A stretch of DNA of 64,000 nucleotides from Salinispora mooreana (GCF_000379065.1 NZ_KB900614.1:4952325-5016324); one strand, 5' to 3'; counted from the first letter of the stretch, positions 44,646 to 53,219 are shown. Program-made: numbers and translations. The notes: a model not told the origin generated them from the letters alone.

Positions 44646-44697
44646 ACGACGGTCGCCCGTCCCCGGAAAACCCCGGGCGACGGGCGACCGCCGTCGT
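44646..44697. terminator. Long hairpin between convergent genes
   Basis: A stem from 44646 to 44697 with a 3-base bulge (ACGACGG...TCGCCCGT against ACGGGCGA...CCGTCGT) and a loop containing GGAAAACC. It separates cydB from the convergent coiled-coil gene. Confidence 0.75.
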
Positions 44698-44702
44698 GGC
44701 GC

Positions 44703-45416
44703 TCAGCCCGCCTCCCGCAGCTCCGCCAGCCGCGCCTCCACCTCCGCCAACTCCGAACGCAGCTTCTCCGCCTGCTGCTCCGCCTCGGCCCGCTCCGCGG
44801 CGAGAATCTGCTCCACCGCCTCCTGCACCCCCGACACATCCACCAATCCGACCATCCGCAGCGCCTCCGCCGGCTTCACCACATACGGCTTGGCGAGCAC
44901 CTTCGCCCCCTGCTGCGCCGCCACCGTCCACTCACCCTCGGCATACGCCAACGTCACCGTCAGCCCCGCCGGCCCCTTCGCCTTCGCTGTCTTCGCCGGC
45001 TTCACCGCCCGCCGCGCCGGCTTCGCCGATTCCACCAGCCGCGCCGACGCATCCTCCCCGGCCACCCGTGCCACCGCCGGCGGCGGCGTGTCCAACACGA
45101 ACTCCGGCTCCGGTGCCACCACCACGGGCTCCGCCGCCACCGGCTCCCCAGCCGGCCGCTCCGCCGACGGCACCTTCCGCCCCGCCCCCCGTGGCGCCAC
45201 CGCCACATCAACGGGGGAGAAGGGCAACTCGTCCCGCCCGAAACGCACCACCACGAACTCGTCGGAGACCGCCGGGTCGGTCAACGCCACAACCTGACCG
45301 ACCTGCCCCGCGATCTGCCCCGCCGAAGCGGTAAAAACCACCTTCGGCTTCCGGCCCGCGGCAACCGCCTCCCGGATACCGTCCACCTCCTCGGTGGACA
45401 AACCCTGCCCCGACAT
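44703..45416 (-). CDS. Conserved hypothetical protein with C-terminal coiled coil
   Basis: A 237-residue protein in three parts. Residues about 1-60 are a small beta domain (KVVFTASAGQIAGQVGQVVA, FVVVRFGRDELPFSPVDVAV). Residues about 60-150 are a Pro/Ala/Lys-rich linker. Residues about 150-237 start with LTVTLAYAEGEWTVAAQQGA and end in a Glu/Ala-rich coiled coil (AERAEAEQQAEKLRSELAEV). No named family is recognised. GAGG lies about nine bases before ATG. Confidence 0.75.
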   Translation of the reverse strand: MSGQGLSTEEVDGIREAVAAGRKPKVVFTASAGQIAGQVGQVVALTDPAVSDEFVVVRFGRDELPFSPVDVAVAPRGAGRKVPSAERPAGEPVAAEPVVVAPEPEFVLDTPPPAVARVAGEDASARLVESAKPARRAVKPAKTAKAKGPAGLTVTLAYAEGEWTVAAQQGAKVLAKPYVVKPAEALRMVGLVDVSGVQEAVEQILAAERAEAEQQAEKLRSELAEVEARLAELREAG

Positions 45417-45547
45417 CACACGCCCTCTTCCGTACACCTGTCCGACTGCCGTACTTGATATCAGCCGCCGGCCACCCAAGATGCGCCACCCCATCACACC
45501 GCGGGGGTAGCCTCGCCACACACCCGCCAGACCAGGGGAGAGACCCG

Positions 45548-46276
45548 TTGAATCCGGTCACCGTCATCACCGGTGGCAGCCGCGGAATCGGCGCCGCCAC
45601 CGCCCGCCGCCTCGCCCGAGCCGGCCACCATATCGCCTTCTCCTACCAACGCGACCACACCGCCGCCACCACCGTCCTCACCGAACTACGCGCCACCGGA
45701 ACCACCGCCATCGCCGTACCCGCCGACACCCGCGACCCCGACCAACTCGCCACCCTGTTCGCCGCCGCCGCCGACCTCGGCGACCTCACCGGCCTGGTCA
45801 ACAACGCCGGCGTCACCAGCCCCATCGGCCCCTTCGTCGACCTCGACCCCACCGACCTACGCCACGTCGTCGATGTCAACCTCATCGGCTACATTCTCGC
45901 CGCCCAACAGGCCGCCCGGCGGATGCCCGGCGGGGGCGCCATCGTCAACATCTCCTCCACCGCCGCCACTCTCGGCGCACCCGGCGAATACGTCCACTAC
46001 GCCGCCGTCAAAGCCGGCACCGACGCCCTCACCCTCGGCCTGGCCAAAGAACTCGCCCCCCGCGGCATCCGCGTCAACGCCGTCGCCCCCGGCATCATCC
46101 GCACCGACATCCACATCCGCTCCGGCCAGCCCGATCGACCCGACCAGGCCGCCGCCCGCATCCCTCTCGGACGCGCCGGCGAACCCGACGAAGTCGCCGC
46201 CGCCATCGCCTGGCTCCTCGGACCCGACGCCAGCTACACCACCGGCTCCATCCTCCGCGTCAGCGGCGGCCTCTGA
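45548..46276 (+). CDS. SDR-family oxidoreductase
   Basis: A 242-residue short-chain dehydrogenase/reductase. The cofactor motif is TGGSRGIGAATARRLARAGH (TGxxxGxG), with LVNNAG, INISST-like VNISSTAAT, and the catalytic YAAVKAG (Y-x-x-x-K). IRVNAVAPGIIRTD and the C-terminal GSILRVSGGL are standard. It likely uses NADP(H) on an alcohol/ketone substrate. The TTG start at 45548 follows GGGGAGAG. Confidence 0.92.
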   Translation: MNPVTVITGGSRGIGAATARRLARAGHHIAFSYQRDHTAATTVLTELRATGTTAIAVPADTRDPDQLATLFAAAADLGDLTGLVNNAGVTSPIGPFVDLDPTDLRHVVDVNLIGYILAAQQAARRMPGGGAIVNISSTAATLGAPGEYVHYAAVKAGTDALTLGLAKELAPRGIRVNAVAPGIIRTDIHIRSGQPDRPDQAAARIPLGRAGEPDEVAAAIAWLLGPDASYTTGSILRVSGGL

Positions 46277-46398
46277 CCCACCACCAACCCGACCCGCAGC
46301 AACCGGCGCCACCCCCACCCAGCCGACGCAACCGACACAGGAGACCCGATGAGCACGGCCACCAGCCCGGCACACCAGGCACCCGGGCCACACATCAA

Positions 46399-46774
46399 CG
46401 CATCCTCACCTTCACCACCTGCCCCGAGTGCGACTCCTTCACCGAGGTCGGCCTCGGCTACCTCCCCTCAACCGACCCACCGGAGCCCTGTCCGGGGGAG
46501 AGGCCCAACGCACCACAATGATCAGCCACCTCGGCTCCGCACCCACCGACGTCGAACAACTCCTCGGGCTGCTCGACCGGTTGGTTGACGCCGGTTGGTC
46601 ATCGTCATCGAGCGTTACCAGGCGGTGATGGCACACGCCGACTGGACTATCGACCTCGGACCCGGAACCGGCCACGACGGCGGCCAGATCGTCTTCGACG
46701 GTACTCCGGCCGACCTGATCGCCAGCCGGAGTACCCGCACCGGCGAGCATCTCGCCGCCTACGTCAGCCCCTGA
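46399..46774 (+). pseudogene. UvrA-like ABC ATPase, internally deleted and frameshifted
   Basis: The fragment starts RILTFTTCPEC, the zinc-finger region of UvrA-like proteins, then jumps to DSFTEVGLGYL with about 40 residues missing. In a new frame LNRPTGALSGGEAQRTTM keeps the ABC signature. A further gap removes the Walker B (EQLLGLLDRLVDAGW follows directly), and a third frame ends IERYQAVMAHADWTIDLGPG then VFDGTPADLIAS and stop at 46774. It is the decayed C-terminus of a UvrA paralogue, directly upstream of the dif-like site. Confidence 0.75.
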
Positions 46775-46838
46775 GCGCGCCGGAGGCTCGGACGGTCAGT
46801 TCGTCGGCCGACGCATCACCAACCTGAGCACCGAGTCA

Positions 46839-46866
46839 ACATTCGATAATGTATATTATGTCAAGT
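46839..46866. other. dif: dif-like XerCD recombination site
   Basis: ACATTCGATAA-TGTATA-TTATGTCAAGT has the 11-6-11 layout of a XerC/XerD site. The central hexamer TGTATA and the inner arms ATAA/TTATGT match the E. coli dif core exactly, and the right arm is of the conserved XerD-binding type. It is a sharp AT-rich island in GC-rich non-coding DNA, 315 bases before a tyrosine recombinase gene. It is either the chromosomal dif (terminus region) or a dif mimic used by an integrative element. Confidence 0.75.
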
Positions 46867-47170
46867 AGGATGCTTTGACGGCCCCCTCCAACGGTCGGCC
46901 CTCGCCAGACTGAGCCCCCGGCGACAGGGGCCCTACCCCGTTGGTGCTGCACCACACTGGGCGGCCTCGCGATCGTGAGATGGGCCCACCGTCATCGTCC
47001 GGGCAGCCACCGAGCGGCTACACCCGCGCGAACACTCCCGCAGTCGCGTACGGCCCGTCACTCTTCCATCGCGCCGCCCGGCCTCTCGCGTTACCGGGTG
47101 ATCCGACCCGGACAGGGCTACCGCACCCCCATCGGGTGTGTCCTCGGTAGACTCTGTCCAAAACACGAGA
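46867..47170. other. Non-coding stretch between two dif-like sites
   Basis: No supported gene on either strand. A promoter-like pair for the recombinase may lie at the right end: CTGTCC near 47154 and CATAAT at 47176-47181, 16 bases apart. Confidence 0.4.
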
Positions 47171-47198
47171 TTCATGCATAATGTTCCTTATGCAGGAT
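47171..47198. promoter_or_regulatory. Second dif-like dyad over the recombinase start
   Basis: TTCATGCATAA-TGTTCC-TTATGCAGGAT has the same 11-6-11 layout, with CATAA and TTATG inner arms around a different hexamer (perfect dyad TGCATAA/TTATGCA). The putative start codons at 47181 and 47190 and the likely -10 box lie inside it, so recombinase binding here would block its own expression. Confidence 0.55.
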
Positions 47199-48182
47199 AG
47201 GTTGGGTGAACCGGTAGAGCGGCTGATCGAGGAGTTCCTGACCGATCGCGCCACCCGCAAACCCTCTCCGCACACTGTGGCGGCGTACCGGCGGGACCTG
47301 CGCACCGTGGCGAGCATCGCCGCCGACGCGCTCACCCCTCCCCTCCCCCTGGACGTCCTGCCGTTGACGGCGCTCCATTCCCGCACGCTGCGGTCGGCGT
47401 TCGCCCACTTTGCCGCCACCCGCTCCGCCTCGTCGGTGCATCGCGCCTGGTCCACCTGGAACAGTTTCTTCGTGTTCCTGGTGGCGGACGGAGTCGTCGC
47501 CGGCAATCCGATGCCAGCGGTGGGACGCCCTCGAGCACCTCTACCCCGACCCAGGCCACTGCGTGGAGCGGACACTCCTGAGCAGTTGTTGACGGCCGTG
47601 GCCCGGGTCAAGGGCCGGCAGCGAGACCCCTGGCCGCAGCGGGACCTGGCGGTGTTGGCGCTAGCGTTGTGCGGCGGGTTGCGGATGGCCGAGATGCTGG
47701 CGCTTCGGGTGGCATCCCTGGCCGGGCGGGTCGGCGAGCGGCGGCTTGATGTGGCCGGTAAGGGTGGGCGGCCACGGGTGGTGCCGGTGGAGCCGGAGTT
47801 GGACCAGGTGTTGGCGGACTATCTGGATAGTTGTCGTCGCCGATTTGGGGCCCGCAGTGTGGGTCCGGATGCGCCGTTGCTGTTGGATCGGCGGGGTGGG
47901 CCGCTGCGCCGGGGTGGGTTGCAGTATTTGGTGGACTCCTGCTTTCGGCGGGCGGGAATCGGTGACCGGGTGCCGCAGGGGGCGCGGCTGCACGCGTTGC
48001 GGCACACGTTCGCGACGCGGCTGGCGGAGGATGGTGCGAGCGCGGCGGAGATCATGCGGCTACTGGGGCATGTGTCGCTGGCGTCTTCGCAGGCATACAT
48101 TGAGGTGACGGCGGGTCAACAGCGGGCGGCGGTGCGTTCGAATCGCACCCATCGGGTGCTGGCGGAGTTGTTGTCGACGTGA
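47181..48182 (+). CDS. Tyrosine recombinase (XerC/D-like)
   Basis: A 333-residue recombinase. The core-binding domain includes RKPSPHTVAAYRRDLRTVAS. The catalytic domain has the first Arg in LCGGLRMAEMLALRV, Lys in VAGKGGRPRVVPVE, LHALRHTFATRLAEDG (H-x-x-R), LLGHVSLASSQAYIEVT with distal His and Tyr nucleophile. All catalytic residues are present. A dif-like dyad overlaps its start and a dif-like site lies 315 bases upstream. It could be a host XerD-type enzyme or an integrase using XerCD-like sites. A hairpin follows its stop at once. Confidence 0.92.
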   Translation: MFLMQDRLGEPVERLIEEFLTDRATRKPSPHTVAAYRRDLRTVASIAADALTPPLPLDVLPLTALHSRTLRSAFAHFAATRSASSVHRAWSTWNSFFVFLVADGVVAGNPMPAVGRPRAPLPRPRPLRGADTPEQLLTAVARVKGRQRDPWPQRDLAVLALALCGGLRMAEMLALRVASLAGRVGERRLDVAGKGGRPRVVPVEPELDQVLADYLDSCRRRFGARSVGPDAPLLLDRRGGPLRRGGLQYLVDSCFRRAGIGDRVPQGARLHALRHTFATRLAEDGASAAEIMRLLGHVSLASSQAYIEVTAGQQRAAVRSNRTHRVLAELLST

Positions 48183-48224
48183 GGCGGCGGCTGGCCCGTG
48201 GTGCTGAAGGGGCCAGCCGCCGCC
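48183..48224. terminator. 15-bp bidirectional hairpin
   Basis: Perfect arms 48183-48197 and 48210-48224, loop of 12, exactly between the convergent recombinase and aquaporin genes. Confidence 0.85.
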
Positions 48225-48228
48225 GGTG

Positions 48229-48867
48229 TCAGGCGGGCTTGCGGTCTTTCTGGCTGAGGGTAAGGAATACCGTCGCCGCGAGCGTCGCGCCGACGGCTTG
48301 GGCGAGTAGGTGGATCCAGATCGCTGACCAGGCGAAGAGACCGATGGCGGCGCCACCGAATGCGACTGCCGGGTTGAATGCCGCGCCGGAGATTCCGCCG
48401 ACCGTGACCACTCCCACCATGACGGTTCCCCCGATTGCCAGGCCGTAGAAGGAGTTGTCTGGGTGGCTGCGGCTGGTGGCGACGTTGAGCACCACGTAGG
48501 CGAGGGCGAAGGTGAATAGGGCTTCTACCGCCAATACCATCCAGATCTCGCGCCCTGCCGGTGACAGCGCTGTCGGCTTTGCGTTGGTGAGGATGAGTTG
48601 GCTGGTCACCGCGCCGGCCAGGCCGCCGAGGAGTTGGGCCAGGATGTACCCTCCGGCGTCGGCTCGTTTGATGCGGCCACGGATAAGAACGGCCAGTGTT
48701 ACGGCGGGGTTGAAGTGGGCTCCGGAGATATGTCCTCCGGCGTAGATCATGACCATGAGAATGCCACCTATTGCCAATGGCGCCAGGGCGTTCATCGTGG
48801 TGACTGCCAGGCCGATTGTCAGTAGCAGGAAGTATGTTCCGATGAGTTCAGTCGCGTACCGGCGCAT
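48229..48867 (-). CDS. MIP-family aquaporin/glycerol facilitator
   Basis: A 212-residue channel with six helices and both pore loops: GAHFNPAVTLAV and GAAFNPAVAFGG (two N-P-A boxes). The first loop is preceded by MVMIYAGGHISG. Length fits a small aquaporin that conducts water or small solutes. The ATG at 48867 has GGGAGG seven bases upstream. Confidence 0.93.
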   Translation of the reverse strand: MRRYATELIGTYFLLLTIGLAVTTMNALAPLAIGGILMVMIYAGGHISGAHFNPAVTLAVLIRGRIKRADAGGYILAQLLGGLAGAVTSQLILTNAKPTALSPAGREIWMVLAVEALFTFALAYVVLNVATSRSHPDNSFYGLAIGGTVMVGVVTVGGISGAAFNPAVAFGGAAIGLFAWSAIWIHLLAQAVGATLAATVFLTLSQKDRKPA

Positions 48868-49014
48868 TGCAGCCTCCCTTGTCGATCCCCTCGCCGACAC
48901 TACTCGTATTGATTAATACAGATCTTACGAAGTAGTGAAATGATTGAGAGATATCGTTGGGTGTTGGCACGTCCTGGACGTTCACTCGCGGCCATTTCGT
49001 GCGATCGACGACCC

Positions 49015-49560
49015 TCAGGTATCGGGGTGCAACATAAGCAGGACCGCACGGTTGCGCTGCCCATGGCCCTGGTACTGATGAGGGCGGTTGGCGTCGAACC
49101 GGATGGAGTCGCGTTCGGCCAGGGTGGCGGTGGCGTCGACAGGGCCGGTGGTGACGCTTCCGTGGGTGAGGATGATGCACTCCTGCACGCCGGGCAGGTG
49201 GGCGGGCGAGTGTTGGGTGATCTGGGCTACGTCGATGTCGTAGACCTCCACGGTGCCGCGCAGTGGGATGCGGTGAAGTAGGCGGGCGCTGACCGCGTCT
49301 CCACTGATGCGTGGCTGTTGGTCGTCGGCGCGTACGACGTCGGTGCTGGAGGTGGGCGTCTCCAGTAGTTCGCCGAGCGACACCCTCAGTGCTGTGGCCA
49401 GGGCCCACATAGTGCTGAGGGTGGGGTTGCCGTGCCCCTGCTCGATGCTGTGCAGGGTGGTCTTACTGAGGCCGCCGGCTGCGGCCAGGTCGGCCAGGGA
49501 CATGCCAGCAGTATTTCGCAGCCGGTGCACATTCGAGCCAACCGTACGCGCCAGATCCAT
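49015..49560 (-). CDS. XRE-family regulator with cupin sensor domain
   Basis: A 181-residue protein with an N-terminal Cro-type HTH (VHRLRNTAGMSLADLAAAGG, LSKTTLHSIEQGHGNPTLST) and a C-terminal cupin barrel (residues about 100-180, LPGVQECIILTHGSVTTGPV, RPHQYQGHGQ). These often control amino-acid or polyamine metabolism. It is divergent from an aminotransferase gene. ATG at 49560 is eight bases from a TAAACT -10-like box, so the message is probably leaderless. Confidence 0.9.
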   Translation of the reverse strand: MDLARTVGSNVHRLRNTAGMSLADLAAAGGLSKTTLHSIEQGHGNPTLSTMWALATALRVSLGELLETPTSSTDVVRADDQQPRISGDAVSARLLHRIPLRGTVEVYDIDVAQITQHSPAHLPGVQECIILTHGSVTTGPVDATATLAERDSIRFDANRPHQYQGHGQRNRAVLLMLHPDT

Positions 49561-49580
49561 GCGTACCAGTTTAGTGTTAC

Positions 49581-49601
49581 GTTCGTTCCAGGGAAGCGAA
49601 C
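49581..49601. promoter_or_regulatory. Near-palindrome between divergent genes
   Basis: GTTCGTTCC-AGG-GAAGCGAAC is a dyad with one extra base in the right arm, centred between the XRE-cupin and aminotransferase starts. A candidate operator for the XRE regulator. Confidence 0.45.
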
Positions 49602-49626
49602 AGAGTGGGACGTTGGGGAGTGTCAC

Positions 49627-50787
49627 ATGACCGTCAGCCGCCTACGCGATATTCCGGGCATCGGCGTTGACCTGGTCGGCGACGCCGCAGACGCGGTAGC
49701 CGACCCGGACTTTCTTCGGCTGGAGAATCTGGACACCGATCTTAAACCACCGGCCGTGGCGGTCGCCGCGACGCGGGCTGCGATCGACGACGACGCGGCC
49801 AACAGCTACCTGCCCTTCCAGGGACAGCGTTCCCTGCGCGCGGCCGCCGCGGCTCACGTGTCGCGCGTCGCTGGCCGACGGTACGACCCCGACACCGAGT
49901 GTGTCAGCGTGGCCGGTGGACTGAACGGCATCCTGAACACCCTGCTGGCTACCGTGGAGCCGGGTCAGGAGGTGGTGCTGGTTGACCCCATCTACGCTGG
50001 CCTGGTCAATCGGGTTCGGCTCGCCGGTGGGGTGCCGTGCTTCGTGCCCGCCAAGCCCACGCCGAAGGGCTGGGTGGTGGATCCGGAGCACCTCGCCAGC
50101 GCGGTGGGACCCAACACCGCCGCGGTGCTGATGATGGGCCCGGCCATGCCCTCCGGGCTGGTCCTGAACGCGGAGCACTGGGCCGCGTTGTCTGCTGTCT
50201 GTGCGCGGCACAATGCTTGGCTGGTCTATGACGCAGCCATGGAGCGGATCCGCTTCGACGGCCTTCGTCCCAGCCATCCAGCAGCTCATGATGGCCTCGC
50301 CGGGCGCACCATCACCGTCGGTTCGGCGTCCAAGGAACTGCGGCTGATCGGCTGGCGGGTCGGATGGGTCGTGGCCCCGGCCGCGATTCTCGCCGACATC
50401 AAGCTCGTTGGCCTGACCAATGTGGTCTGTCAGGTTGGGCTGGCGCAGGGGGCGGTGGCCGCCGCGCTCGACGCACCCGACGCCGAGGCCGATGTCACCG
50501 CCGCCACCCACCGTTGGCAGCGGCGCTGCGACACGGTCCTGCAGCAGCTTTCGGGCTATCCGATCGTTCGACCACACGGTGGCTGGTCGCTGCTCGTGGA
50601 TACCTGGCCCCTGGGGTTGACGCCTGCCGCGCTGGCGGGGCGGTTGTTCGACCGGGCAAAGGTAGCGGCCACGGCGATGGATGGCTGGGGGCCCAGCGGC
50701 GGGCGCTACCTGCGGATCGTGTTCGCCAACGAACCGGTCGACCGTCTCTCCAGCCTGGCTGACCGCTTCCGTCAGGCCATCGGATAA
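49627..50787 (+). CDS. PLP-dependent class I/II aminotransferase
   Basis: A 386-residue fold-type I aminotransferase. The PLP lysine is in VGSASKELRLIGWRVGWVVA (S-x-S-K...G-x-R-x-G). VAGGLNGILNTLLATVEPGQ, VVLVDPIYAGLVNRVRLAGG and LVYDAAMERIRFDG give the cofactor-binding Asp/Tyr region. It transfers an amino group between an amino acid and a 2-oxo acid; specificity is unknown. GGGGAG lies eight bases before ATG. It is divergent from the XRE-cupin regulator that probably controls it. Confidence 0.92.
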   Translation: MTVSRLRDIPGIGVDLVGDAADAVADPDFLRLENLDTDLKPPAVAVAATRAAIDDDAANSYLPFQGQRSLRAAAAAHVSRVAGRRYDPDTECVSVAGGLNGILNTLLATVEPGQEVVLVDPIYAGLVNRVRLAGGVPCFVPAKPTPKGWVVDPEHLASAVGPNTAAVLMMGPAMPSGLVLNAEHWAALSAVCARHNAWLVYDAAMERIRFDGLRPSHPAAHDGLAGRTITVGSASKELRLIGWRVGWVVAPAAILADIKLVGLTNVVCQVGLAQGAVAAALDAPDAEADVTAATHRWQRRCDTVLQQLSGYPIVRPHGGWSLLVDTWPLGLTPAALAGRLFDRAKVAATAMDGWGPSGGRYLRIVFANEPVDRLSSLADRFRQAIG

Positions 50788-50872
50788 TCCGCGTTCGGTC
50801 ACCTCGGCCGGCTGCTGGGTGTAGAAGAGGTAGGGGACGGCTAGGTATGGGGGTCCCGGAGCGGGGGTCATC

Positions 50873-51490
50873 GTGCGATACGGAACGGCCCGCTCACGCC
50901 GGCCCCGAGGGGATCTGGTGAAGCGGAACGCCGCTGCCACCGGCTACTCCTTCCCGCCGGCTACCCGTCCGGAGGTGTGGCGGGAACACATCGTGCCGGT
51001 GGTGGCTGTTGCGCCCCTCACCGACCCGCGCATCGCCGAACTGCTCAAGGTTGAGCCCGGTACCCGGGTGATGCGCCGGCTCCGGGTCACCGGGCCCGAG
51101 GCGGAGCCGCCCTTCCAGGCCAGCACTTCCTGGATCCATCCGCGGGCAGCCGCCGTGCCCGGGTTGGACTCCCCTGCCGCCGGGCCGGGTGCTTGGCAAC
51201 ACCGACTGGAGGCCGGAGGTCACTGGCCGATCACCTGGATGGAGATCCACCGCGCGCGGATGCCCAGTACGCGGGAGGCCGCCCTGTTGGAGATCCCGGC
51301 GAGCCTTCCGGTGCTGGAGATCATTCGGGTGGGTGTTTCTGGCGGCGACGGTGAGCCGGTCGAGGTGACCGAGTGCGTTGTCGCCAGTGACCGGGTCGAG
51401 ACCATCCACCTTCTGCATCGTGATGTGTCGGCGCGGGAACCGTGGCCTGAGGTGATCAACGTGTGTGCGGAGGATGACCCGGAACAGTGA
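50873..51490 (+). CDS. UTRA-domain protein lacking the GntR DNA-binding domain
   Basis: About 205 residues, GTG start. The C-terminal part (residues about 40-195: VAPLTDPRIAELLKVEPGTR, VMRRLRVTGPEAEPPFQAST, SWIHPRAA, LPVLEIIRVGVSGGDG, EVTECVVASDRVETIHLLH) is the UTRA ligand domain of HutC-type GntR regulators. The winged helix that should precede RYGT is absent: no in-frame sequence for it exists upstream. It overlaps the PP2C gene by four bases. Either a truncated regulator or a stand-alone ligand sensor coupled to the phosphatase. Confidence 0.8.
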   Translation: MRYGTARSRRPRGDLVKRNAAATGYSFPPATRPEVWREHIVPVVAVAPLTDPRIAELLKVEPGTRVMRRLRVTGPEAEPPFQASTSWIHPRAAAVPGLDSPAAGPGAWQHRLEAGGHWPITWMEIHRARMPSTREAALLEIPASLPVLEIIRVGVSGGDGEPVEVTECVVASDRVETIHLLHRDVSAREPWPEVINVCAEDDPEQ

Positions 51491-52206
51491 GTCTGCGCAT
51501 TGATGTTGCGGGGAGCTGTCACGTGGGGCTCGGTCGACGACGCAACGAGGACGCCATTCACGTGGGGCGGTGTCTGTTCGCGGTCGCTGATGGTCTCGGC
51601 AACCATGGTGCCGGCGATGTCGCCAGCGCCACCGTGATTGAGGCAGCGCGGCGGTACGACCAGGAAGTGGATCCAGGTGCGCTGCCGGTGGTGCTGGGAG
51701 AGGCGGTGCATGCGGCGAACAGTGCGGTGCGGCACCGGGTTGCCGCCGAACCGAGCCTTGCGGGCATGGGGACCACCCTGGTCGCACTACTCTGTGCCGG
51801 TAGGGCGGCCGCCCTGGCCAATGTCGGTGACTCTCGGGCCTACCTCCTGCCGGCAACGGGACCGCAGCGGGATCGCACCATCCAGATTACTGAGGATCAC
51901 CTGTACCGGAACCTGGTCGCCGGCGCCGCCGAGGTGCCCCACCTTTCGGACAAGCTGACACGTTTCCTGGATGGCCACCCTGATGGCCGATCACCCGATA
52001 TCACCGTGTTGGCGCTGACTTCCGGCGACCGAATCTTGCTCTGTTCGGATGGTCTGAGCTCCTATGTGTCGCCTGAGCGCCTGCACACGACCTTGGCGGC
52101 CGCAGCAACTGCGCAGCAGGCGGTGGACTGGTTGACTGCTTCCGCGCTCACGCAGGGTGGCCCTGACGTGTCGGCGATCGTCCTGCACGTCCGGGACGAC
52201 AGCTAG
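51487..52206 (+). CDS. PP2C-family serine/threonine phosphatase
   Basis: A 239-residue metal-dependent protein phosphatase. All PP2C motifs are present: RRNEDAIHV, FAVADGLGNHGAGDVAS (metal Asp-Gly), MGTTLVALL, NVGDSRAYLL, ITEDHLYRN, ILLCSDGLSSYVS and GGPDVSAIVLHV with the last metal Asp. It is soluble and single-domain. The GTG start overlaps the stop of the UTRA gene, so the two are coupled; a UTRA-sensed signal may govern the phosphatase's partners. Confidence 0.92.
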   Translation: MSLRIDVAGSCHVGLGRRRNEDAIHVGRCLFAVADGLGNHGAGDVASATVIEAARRYDQEVDPGALPVVLGEAVHAANSAVRHRVAAEPSLAGMGTTLVALLCAGRAAALANVGDSRAYLLPATGPQRDRTIQITEDHLYRNLVAGAAEVPHLSDKLTRFLDGHPDGRSPDITVLALTSGDRILLCSDGLSSYVSPERLHTTLAAAATAQQAVDWLTASALTQGGPDVSAIVLHVRDDS

Positions 52207-52234
52207 CTCTCGCCGGGGCAGGTGCGGAAGGTTG

Positions 52235-53095
52235 CTATCGAACGCTTTCGGGTCCTGGGACGGCGTGCTCGGCGGCGCGGCTGACCTGTTCCCAACTGGC
52301 CCAGGTGTCCATCCGGCGGTGGGAGAGGTCGAAGGCCAGATCATAGACCGTGCCGCCGAGCAACAGCCGCAGCGGTGGCTCGTCGCTGTCGACGAGCGTG
52401 AGCAGGGCTTCGGCGGCGAGGCGGGGCTCACTGTCGACCGACCCTTGCGCCCACTGCGCCTGCACCTGGGCACGGAGCGGATCGTAGGCAGCCACCGATG
52501 TGGTGGTGGTCATGTCCTGGTAGAGATTGGTCCAGTAGCCGCCGGGCTGCACGATGCTGACTTTGATGTTGAAGGCATCTGCCTCCAGCGCAAGTGCTTC
52601 GCTCATGCCTTCGAGCGCGAATTTACTGGCGCTGTACAGACCGGTGCTGGGGAAGCCGCCGAGGGCGGCGATGCTGGAGATCTGTACGATGTGGCCGGCC
52701 CGTTGGGTGCGTAGCTGCGGCAGGACGGCCTGGGAGACCCAGAGCGCGCCGAAGAGGTTCACGTCGAATTGGGCCCGCGCCTGCTCCTCGGTGAATTCCT
52801 CGATCATGCCCAGGGACAGGGTGCCGGCGTTGTTGACGACGATGTCGAGGCGCCCAAAGTGTTCGATCGCGGTGGCTACGGCGGCGAAGACCGCGGTCCG
52901 GTCGGTCAGGTCAAGCGGCAGCGCAAGCAGCCGTTCACTGTGGCGCTCATCGAAGTCTTCGGCGGCGATGGTCCGGGCGGCGGCGACGACCCGGTCCCCT
53001 CGTTCGAGTGCGGCCGTGGTGAAGGCGCGGCCCAGGCCGCGACTGGCGCCGGTGATGAACCAGGTGCGGGCAGCGGTGTCGGACGGGTCGCGCAT
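52235..53095 (-). CDS. SDR-family oxidoreductase
   Basis: A 286-residue classical/atypical SDR. ITGASRGLGRAFTTAALERG is the cofactor motif, with VVNNAGTLSLG, IVQISSIAALGG and YSASKFALEG (catalytic Tyr/Lys). VSIVQPGGYWTNLYQDM and the long C-terminus resemble the group annotated as oxidoreductases of the 17-beta-HSD type. It is divergent from a TetR gene with two dyads between them, so it is probably TetR-repressed. Confidence 0.92.
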   Translation of the reverse strand: MRDPSDTAARTWFITGASRGLGRAFTTAALERGDRVVAAARTIAAEDFDERHSERLLALPLDLTDRTAVFAAVATAIEHFGRLDIVVNNAGTLSLGMIEEFTEEQARAQFDVNLFGALWVSQAVLPQLRTQRAGHIVQISSIAALGGFPSTGLYSASKFALEGMSEALALEADAFNIKVSIVQPGGYWTNLYQDMTTTTSVAAYDPLRAQVQAQWAQGSVDSEPRLAAEALLTLVDSDEPPLRLLLGGTVYDLAFDLSHRRMDTWASWEQVSRAAEHAVPGPESVR

Positions 53096-53131
53096 GGGGT
53101 TCTCCTACCTTCAACGGGTGACTTGCAAGAC

Positions 53132-53200
53132 GAGACGTAACGTCTCGGTTGGTGACCCTACGCCCCCCGGCCACCTCTCACAAGACGATGCGATTCGTCT
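53132..53200. promoter_or_regulatory. Two TetR-type operators between SDR and TetR genes
   Basis: CGAGACGT-A-ACGTCTCG (53132-53148) is a perfect dyad, and AGACGA-TGCGAT-TCGTCT (53183-53200) shares its AGACG/CGTCT half-sites. Spacing of centres is about 51 bases. They suit dimer binding by the adjacent TetR protein at both divergent promoters. Confidence 0.65.
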
Positions 53201-53219
53201 CGCTAGCTATGATGATGGG

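Noticed and set aside
49642..50940. 432-codon minus-strand frame
   Set aside because: Antisense shadow of the aminotransferase gene.
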